Both the position numbers and the translations under genes were made by a program. Under the pieces are notes generated by a model. It made no database searches. It was not told where the DNA came from and was given only the letters and a program-made list of their open reading frames with translations. DNA of 36,041 nucleotides from Streptomyces griseus subsp. griseus (GTDB lineage Bacteria; Actinomycetota; Actinomycetes; Streptomycetales; Streptomycetaceae). Location: contig NZ_JOJE01000059.1 in NCBI RefSeq assembly GCF_000720255.1, positions 1 through 36,041 on the forward strand, written 5' to 3'. Positions 31,453-36,041 of the stretch are shown here, piece by piece (the stretch's first letter is position 1; every line of letters starts with the position of its first letter).

Positions 31453-31731
31453 GGTCAGCCTTCCCGCGTGCAGCCACTTGGTCGGGTGCATCGCGAACTT
31501 CTCGCGGAAGGTGTCGGCGGCCTCGCCCTTCCAATGCGAGGAGTCCAGCGTCCGCATACCGTCGCCGACCTTGTCGAACGCCTTGCGGGAGTCCTTCAAG
31601 TGCGCGGCCGACGCACGGATCGTGCCCGGGTTGCCATGGACCAGCTCATTCGCCTGATCAGACTGCCCGAGCTGCTGCTCACCCGGAGTGGCACCCAGAT
31701 CCGAGGCCAGCTCGTCGCCGAAATCCTCGTG
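31453..31731 (-). pseudogene. T7SS polymorphic-toxin N-terminal remnant, copy A
   Basis: The frame encodes EDFGDELASDLGATPGEQ, then an amphipathic helical segment (NPGTIRASAAHLKDSRKAFD) and LDSSHWKGEAADTFREKF up to KWLHAG. This matches the type VII secretion-signal/WXG-like region (with the W-x-G of HWKGEAA) at the N-terminus of actinobacterial polymorphic toxins. It has no start codon of its own, since the sequence upstream is the end of the triple immunity gene. After KWLHA the toxin body is missing and the frame passes into the immunity-like gene. The first 140 bases are nearly identical to copy B. Confidence 0.7.
31590..31729 (-). repeat. 140-bp direct repeat, copy A
   Basis: It aligns without gaps to 32691-32830. 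Four differences were counted by eye, all in the first 45 bases in plus-strand order, and the last 95 or so bases are identical. It encodes the EDFGDEL to AHLKD segment of the toxin secretion-signal region. Similarity ends abruptly on both sides. Confidence 0.85.
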
Positions 31732-31735
31732 GAGG

Positions 31736-32623
31736 TCAGCGCCACCAGTTGTACGGGTCACCAGCCGCCTGCAAGTCCTGCACACTGACACATCGGCACT
31801 CGCCGGTTACGTTGTTCACCTCAATACAGGTGGGCCCATAGAGCATGTACTTGTCATCCCTGGTCGACAAGTACATGACAGACTGGAAGCCGAAGTAGAA
31901 GAAGTCACCTTTTGCTGCCTTATAACGGCCCTCTTCGAACAGGGCGACCTCGTTGTCCCAACCAGCAGATTCCCGCCGGAGAAAATCCGCGGCCAGCCGC
32001 TCTGCTTGCCCCTGTGCATACATCAGTTCACGGTGATTGAAAGGATCTACTTCCGAGAATTCCTGCCTACCGACCCATCGACACTCGCCGGTTGCCTTGT
32101 GCACCGCGATGGCAGGCGCACCGTAAAGGGCATACCTGTCGTCCCCGGTAGTGAGATACTGGACAGAATTATAGATGAAGTAGAAGAAGTCGCCCTTCTC
32201 CCCCTTGCAGCTGTCCTTGTCAACCAGGGCAGCCTCGAGACCCGCGCCGACAGTCTCCTGACGGAGAAAATCCGCGGCCAGCCGCTCTGCTTGCTCCTGC
32301 GTATACATCAGTTCACCCTCAGCAGACCGGGCCACCTGTCCCTTCCGGCGATTGAAAGGGTCCACTGCGAGTGATTCCTGGACGCTGAGCAATCGACATT
32401 CGCCAGTCACACTATGTACCGAAATTTGACAAGGTCCGTAGAGGAAGTACTGGGAGTTTCTGGTCGTGACGTACTTCACCGACTGAAAAGCGAAGTAAAA
32501 GAAATCACCCTTCTTCGCCTTGCACTCATCCTCTTCGAAAAGGGTAACTTCATTGTCCCAGTCGGCTGACAACTGCCGGAGAAAATCCGCCGCCAGGCGC
32601 TCCGATTGCTCCATCGTGTACAT
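31736..32623 (-). CDS. Tri-domain Imm35/YrhB-like polyimmunity protein
   Basis: The 295-residue protein is three tandem copies of one domain, starting at residues 1 (MYTMEQSERLAADFL), 106 (MYTQEQAERLAADFL) and 201 (MYAQGQAERLAADFL). Each has KGDFFYF (or GEKGDFFYF), a tyrosine-rich stretch, and a motif of the form LYGP or LYGA, then I-V, then TGEC. This fits the Imm35/YrhB immunity fold (helix, then GWvFf-like and GN-P-I-V-D-TGE-like motifs). The first ATG overlaps the stop of toxin remnant B (TGATG). At each internal repeat junction the sequence GTGAACTGATGTA is kept, so each unit also has an ATG with a weak upstream site. Most likely it is a cytoplasmic neutraliser of one or several toxin variants. 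Confidence 0.72.
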   Translation of the reverse strand: MYTMEQSERLAADFLRQLSADWDNEVTLFEEDECKAKKGDFFYFAFQSVKYVTTRNSQYFLYGPCQISVHSVTGECRLLSVQESLAVDPFNRRKGQVARSAEGELMYTQEQAERLAADFLRQETVGAGLEAALVDKDSCKGEKGDFFYFIYNSVQYLTTGDDRYALYGAPAIAVHKATGECRWVGRQEFSEVDPFNHRELMYAQGQAERLAADFLRRESAGWDNEVALFEEGRYKAAKGDFFYFGFQSVMYLSTRDDKYMLYGPTCIEVNNVTGECRCVSVQDLQAAGDPYNWWR

Positions 32624-32831
32624 CAGTTCACCCTCATCAATTTGAACGCCCTGAAGGCCATAGGATCGACGAATCCCGAACGCTTACGGAAGTCCTTCAG
32701 ATGCGCGGCCGACGCCCGGATCGTGCCCGGATTGCCATGGACCAGCTCATTCGCCTGATCAGACTGCCCGAGCTGCTGCTCACCCGGAGTGGCACCCAGA
32801 TCCGAGGCCAGCTCGTCGCCGAAATCCTCGC
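32623..32831 (-). pseudogene. T7SS polymorphic-toxin remnant, copy B, fused to a toxin C-terminal tail
   Basis: The same segment as copy A (EDFGDELASDLGATPGEQ to AHLKD) is followed after LKDFRKR by SGFVDPMAFRAFKLMRVN and a TGA that overlaps the ATG of the triple immunity gene. The last 20 residues look like the extreme C-terminus of a toxin whose body has been deleted. The overlap with the immunity start is the normal toxin-immunity junction. No start codon is available; upstream the frame runs out of phase into the partner gene. Confidence 0.65.
32691..32830 (-). repeat. 140-bp direct repeat, copy B
   Basis: It is the partner of 31590-31729, about 1.1 kb apart in the same orientation, with the triple immunity gene between the copies. 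Both copies begin on the minus strand at GAGGATTTCGG, suggesting a common breakpoint. Confidence 0.85.
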
Positions 32832-33412
32832 GCGGCCTGCCGGAGGTTGAGCGGGCCGGGGATGGGACCGGCCATCGCCTGCGAGGTCATCATGTCGCGG
32901 CCCGCGTCCTTCCAGCCCTGCTTGCTGTTCTCCCAAGCCTGGTCGAAGGACTCCTCGCTGTAGTCCGGGTTTCTCATGGAGTCCATGCCGGTGGTGGCGA
33001 TCTGGCGCCATCCCATCTGCGTGACCTCGTCCTCGGAGGCGTACGGGTTGCCCACCAGGGAGTTGACGCCGATCTTCAGGGCGCCCTCGACGTACTGGTC
33101 CGTCTCGTACATCGTGCCCGCCGAGAGGCCGACGTTCTGCGCGAAGACGTTGCCCTCGATCACGAGGTCGCGTACGCCCCACTCCCAGCGCTCGCAGAAC
33201 GACTTGAAGGCCGAGGTCAGCCCTTCGTGCCCCAACTCCAGCCCCGACAGGGCGAGATCCTCGAAGCCACGGCCGGAACCGGCCATGCTGTCGATGCCCA
33301 GCTCCTTCAGCTCGGAGAGGGTCATCGTGATGCCCTGCGCGATGGCCTCGAGGCCGACCGCCTGGAGGTCCTTGCCGCCGCCGCTGCCCCTGGCGTGCAT
33401 TTCACCGCTCAT
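32780..33412 (-). CDS. Helical T7SS toxin-partner protein with deletion-altered C-terminus
   Basis: The 210-residue frame starts MSGEMHARGSGGGKD and carries the helical sequence typical of small proteins encoded just before type VII-secreted toxins in Streptomyces: SELKELGIDSMAGSGRGFED, KSFCERWEWGVRDLV, VGNPYASEDEV, SKQGWKDAGRDMM. The family has no established biochemical role; a secretion-partner or chaperone function is inferred. The last 18 residues (about RGFRRRAGLGSGCHSG) are the toxin-remnant sequence read in the wrong frame. The native C-terminus was therefore lost in a deletion that joined this gene to remnant B near 32832. The ATG overlaps the end of the broken SseB-like gene. Confidence 0.7.
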   Translation of the reverse strand: MSGEMHARGSGGGKDLQAVGLEAIAQGITMTLSELKELGIDSMAGSGRGFEDLALSGLELGHEGLTSAFKSFCERWEWGVRDLVIEGNVFAQNVGLSAGTMYETDQYVEGALKIGVNSLVGNPYASEDEVTQMGWRQIATTGMDSMRNPDYSEESFDQAWENSKQGWKDAGRDMMTSQAMAGPIPGPLNLRQAARGFRRRAGLGSGCHSG

Positions 33413-33986
33413 CGCGGTCCTCCCCGTCCACCGTCTCCGCGTCCACCGCGGCCGCGTCCGGCACGATCCCCGTCACCGGCGGGAACAGCACGCCGTCCCC
33501 GTCGCTGCCCACGTCCAGCGCCACCCCGGTCGGCACGCCCGTCGCCGGGACACCGGCGTCCAGCAGCCGCGCTCCCAGCACGCGCCGGTACTCCCACGCC
33601 CTCTCGCCTTCGCCCCTCGCGATCGCGAACCTGGCCAGCGCCGACTCGTCCGAGAAGGCCTAGATCCAGCGGATACCGCCGTAGTCCCCGACCAGGGGGG
33701 CCTCGTCCGTGTCGAGCGGCACGAGTACGGGCGTACGGCGGAACTCGCCGAGCAGCGCGCCGAATTCCCGGCGGGCGCGGGCGATGTCTTCCGGGGCGGC
33801 CGGGGCGGGGGCCGTGGCCATCGAGGGCTGCTCGGGGGGTTCCGGCGCGGGGGCGGACGTCGGTGATGCGGTGCCGCCGAGCGGGGTCTCGCCGTCCGCG
33901 GCGACCGGCTCGGCCATCTCCACGTAGTCGTCCAGCCGCGACCTGCGTCCACGTTCCTGCGGGCCGCTGCCCCCCTGATCAGCCAT
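33402..33986 (-). pseudogene. SseB-family protein gene interrupted by an in-frame TAG
   Basis: The frame starts MADQGGSGPQERGRRSRLDD, passes a Pro/Ala-rich linker, then the SseB-like core ARREFGALLGEFRRTPVLVP and DYGGIRWI. A TAG stops it at 33660-33662. The same frame continues without shift as AFSDESALARFAIARGEGER, AWEYRRVLGARLLDAGVPAT and ends with a TGA at 33402 overlapping the next gene's start. The two parts make one intact SseB N-terminal-type domain of about 194 residues. It is either a recent nonsense mutation or a base-call error; stop-codon read-through is a less likely alternative. Confidence 0.75.
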
Positions 33987-34163
33987 GCCCGAAATCATCA
34001 CATCGGCGTGTTGCGGAACGCAACGCGGGGTTCGCGTCCACCGGTTCTCGTCATTCGCGGATCTGTGCCGACGTGCGAGCGGTGACAGACGTAGGCCGGA
34101 AGGAGTGCGGCGCAGAACCGGCATAATTGCACTCCCGCACCTCCGTGAAGGACAGAACACCGC

Positions 34164-35417
34164 ATGTCATTCGGTCCGCCACCTGCCAGTCTCGGGCCCG
34201 TCAACCCGCCTGTCTGGACACCTCCCACGGAGATCGAGCAGGCGCTGTTCGAGGCCAGATCTCGGGACGACTGGGGGACTTACTTCCAGACGCTCGCGCA
34301 GAGCAGGCTGTACTTCCAGATCCGGCGGGACAGGACCGACATCGAGCCGGACAAGACGTTCCCTGTGTTCGAGCGCGATCTACGGACCGGCGGTGCGGTA
34401 TGGGCGGTGTTCACCGCGGGGATGCTTCCGGCTCCGGAACCGGGCCGGGTCTTCGACTGCAGGTCCCTGAGATGGTTTGCCCGGGTGTGGGAGCCAACCG
34501 ATCCGCCGTTGATCGTGGTCAATCCCGGCAGCCCGTGTGAGGCTTTCCTCCCCTCCGCCCCGCCGCATTCCGCAGGGTGGGCCCAGTACTCCCGAAGCGA
34601 AAGCGACCCCACCCCCTCCCTGTGCCTGCGCACCCTCAGAGTCGGTGGCCCGCTTCACGGTCCGGTCGCCCATGGACTCGCCTGCGGGGCCCTTCTCTGC
34701 GTCAACAACGGTTCCTTGTGGAACGCCATGGCGTGGCACGGCACCGGTTACCGAAGGGAACGCACACGCCTGCGTGAGTGGTGGGGCATCACCACCCGTG
34801 ACGAGTGGCTGACCGCTCTGAAGGACCTCCAGGAATGTGAGTCGCACAGCGGTGTATGGCAGTTCGTGCTCCAGTTGCGCCGCACCATCGCCCGTGACTT
34901 CGGCGGTCATGTCGACGCCGGTTACTGGCGACAGGCCGCCGCCAACGTCATCCGGGCCAACTCCGCCGGCTCGGTCGTGATCACCGAGGACGGCGCCACC
35001 CAGACCGAGCCGCGGCCCGAGTCCGAGACGGAGGCGCGGATCGAAGGTGTGCAGCGGCTGATCGGACGTATCACGCGTTACGAGGCCCGGATGCGCGCCG
35101 ACGGAGTGCTCGACGAGGGCGGGTACGTCAGCTCCGTCGATGCCTGGGATCTCGGGCGGGCCTCGAAGATGGCGCGGTGGGGGCTCGGCGCCCGGTTCGG
35201 GACGCTGCAGGAAGCCGAGTCCGCCGTGGTTCAGGCCGGGCGGACCGCGGCGCGCTCGTACCGGTCCTGGCAGGATTTCTCCGCCGGCTACATCCTCGGG
35301 CGGTGTCTGCACTTCGACGAGGAGGAATTCGGGGAGTGGTACACCGACATGGTCGCCGCCCACCGCATCCTGATGACCGACCCCGGCAGCCCATGGCTCA
35401 ACATCCCCTTCCGGTAG
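34164..35417 (+). CDS. DUF1266 protein with SseB-like N-terminal domain
   Basis: The 417-residue protein has an SseB-like N-terminal region (about 22-135: LFEARSRDDWGTYFQTLAQS, FPVFERDLRTGGAVWAVFTA, FARVWEPTDPPLIVVNPGSP). The C-terminal DUF1266 domain (about 175-415) contains GALLCVNNGSLWNAMAW, WWGITTRDEWLTALKDLQ, VDAWDLGRASKMARWGLG and a C-terminal SWQDFSAGYILGR. Neither domain has a known activity. It is divergent from the broken SseB-family gene, and both share SseB-type sequence, so it may belong to the same secretion/toxin neighbourhood. The start has GAAGGACA upstream. Confidence 0.8.
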   Translation: MSFGPPPASLGPVNPPVWTPPTEIEQALFEARSRDDWGTYFQTLAQSRLYFQIRRDRTDIEPDKTFPVFERDLRTGGAVWAVFTAGMLPAPEPGRVFDCRSLRWFARVWEPTDPPLIVVNPGSPCEAFLPSAPPHSAGWAQYSRSESDPTPSLCLRTLRVGGPLHGPVAHGLACGALLCVNNGSLWNAMAWHGTGYRRERTRLREWWGITTRDEWLTALKDLQECESHSGVWQFVLQLRRTIARDFGGHVDAGYWRQAAANVIRANSAGSVVITEDGATQTEPRPESETEARIEGVQRLIGRITRYEARMRADGVLDEGGYVSSVDAWDLGRASKMARWGLGARFGTLQEAESAVVQAGRTAARSYRSWQDFSAGYILGRCLHFDEEEFGEWYTDMVAAHRILMTDPGSPWLNIPFR

Positions 35418-35605
35418 GGCTTTCGGAGGAGCACGCTCCGGGAGCGGTGTGGAAGCCGAGCTTGCGGCTGACCAGCAGTGAGATGTCGATCAGGCGGGCT
35501 TGCTCGACGGGAGGGGCCCGGTGGGCCAGGTGGGGAAATGCCCTCGCTGTAGATGGCCGAGTCGGCCTCCCCCCAGCTCACGGAAGAATCCGACGAACCG
35601 CATGG
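35418..35605. other. Short intergenic stretch between convergent genes
   Basis: No coding frame or strong hairpin was recognised in these 188 bases between the DUF1266 gene and the convergent small gene. Confidence 0.4.
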
Positions 35606-35992
35606 TCAGCCCATCGGGCGGTAATACCCCAGCACCGCCGCCAGCTGGGCGAACCACTGCCCCAGTTGCTCCCTCGGCTTCGCGGTGACCACGCATTCGT
35701 AGAATCTGCCGTCCACGTGGACGACGGCCATCATGAGGGCCTTGCCGTTGGGGCTTGCCTTGAAGTGGACGCTGCGGATCTCGTGCCAGGGGAACTCTGC
35801 GGTGACGTCGTGGTCTTCGAAGGCGACGCCTGAGGGATCGACGACGATGGAGTTGTGGCGATCGACTGCCAGGAACTCCGGGCCTGAGGGGGCCGGGGCC
35901 GTCGGCTGGGGTGCCGGGTACGCGTACTGCGGGGGTGGGGGGCCGAAGCCCGGAGGGGGCGGGGGCTGGTGGCCGTACGGCGGATGAGTCAT
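35606..35992 (-). CDS. Proline-rich small hypothetical protein
   Basis: The 128-residue protein has a low-complexity N-terminus rich in Pro, Gln and Tyr (about 1-37: MTHPPYGHQPPPPPGFGPPP). A compact C-terminal domain (about 38-128) follows, with the beta pattern FLAVDRHNSIVVDPSGVAFE, EFPWHEIRSVHFKAS, MMAVVHVDGRFYECVV and a final amphipathic helix QLGQWFAQLAAVLGYY. The layout resembles a pleckstrin-homology-like fold but no family is assigned. The start is ATG at 35992. Many Streptomyces proteins of this build are membrane-peripheral, which is not shown here. Confidence 0.7.
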   Translation of the reverse strand: MTHPPYGHQPPPPPGFGPPPPQYAYPAPQPTAPAPSGPEFLAVDRHNSIVVDPSGVAFEDHDVTAEFPWHEIRSVHFKASPNGKALMMAVVHVDGRFYECVVTAKPREQLGQWFAQLAAVLGYYRPMG

Positions 35993-36041
35993 GGGTGATC
36001 GGCCCCCGGTCGCTCGCGTGCGTGTGTACGGGAACTTACCG

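Noticed and set aside
30928..31791. One 287-residue gene covering toxin remnant A and the immunity-like protein
   Set aside because: The only starts for the long form lie inside the end of the triple immunity gene in another frame. A well-placed ATG with GGGAAGG at 31452 supports a separate downstream gene.
30474..33412. Mobile element carrying the toxin array
   Set aside because: The base composition looks foreign and repeats are present, but no transposase, integrase, tRNA target or terminal inverted repeats were seen. The repeats are explained by duplicated toxin sequence.

Overview
The window is high-GC actinobacterial DNA and almost certainly comes from Streptomyces. Evidence for this is the extreme GC at third codon positions, frequent GTG starts, the oxyR/ahpCD locus, an F420-type luciferase-like oxidoreductase, a Tad pilus locus of the actinobacterial kind, and a chitinase with a DasR-type operator. 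No rRNA, tRNA, CRISPR array, insertion sequence or phage gene was recognised.

Layout. (1) 1-2418: the end of an ABC transporter operon, with an FtsX-type permease overlapping the last codons of a gene entering from the left. (2) 2471-4649: divergent oxyR and ahpC-ahpD, a thiol peroxidase defence module. (3) 4675-10533, all on the minus strand: an AI-2E-family membrane protein, two tandem paralogous secreted transglycosylase-like proteins, a PIN-PhoH protein and a cis-prenyltransferase. These are separated by long leaders and clear hairpins. (4) 11155-15752: single metabolic or repair genes (AlkZ-like protein, methyltransferase, DinB-like protein, LLM oxidoreductase, DHFR-like reductase, DUF192 protein). 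(5) 15799-17012: three tiny overlapping genes divergent from a minimal GntR regulator, with tandem repeats between them.

(6) 17124-28456, minus strand: a complete Tad/Flp pilus locus. In transcription order it encodes a zinc-ribbon protein, CpaB, CpaE/TadZ, two TadE pseudopilins, TadA, TadB, TadC, a histidine kinase, a LuxR-type response regulator, Flp pilin, a TadG-like protein, a lipoprotein and a secreted OmpA-domain protein. No prepilin peptidase is present. (7) 28728-30416: a secreted GH18 chitinase with a carbohydrate-binding module and an FnIII domain, with a dre-like palindrome in its promoter.

(8) 30474-33986, minus strand: the most unusual part. It is a decayed type VII-secretion polymorphic-toxin locus. 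An SseB-like gene is broken by an in-frame TAG. It is followed by a helical partner gene cut short by a deletion. Two copies of a 140-bp toxin N-terminal segment follow, each without start codon or toxin body, and each leads into an immunity-like gene. One of these immunity genes is an in-frame triplication of an Imm35/YrhB-like domain. Small orphan genes complete the array. (9) 34164-35992: a DUF1266 protein with an SseB-like N-terminus and a small proline-rich hypothetical protein.
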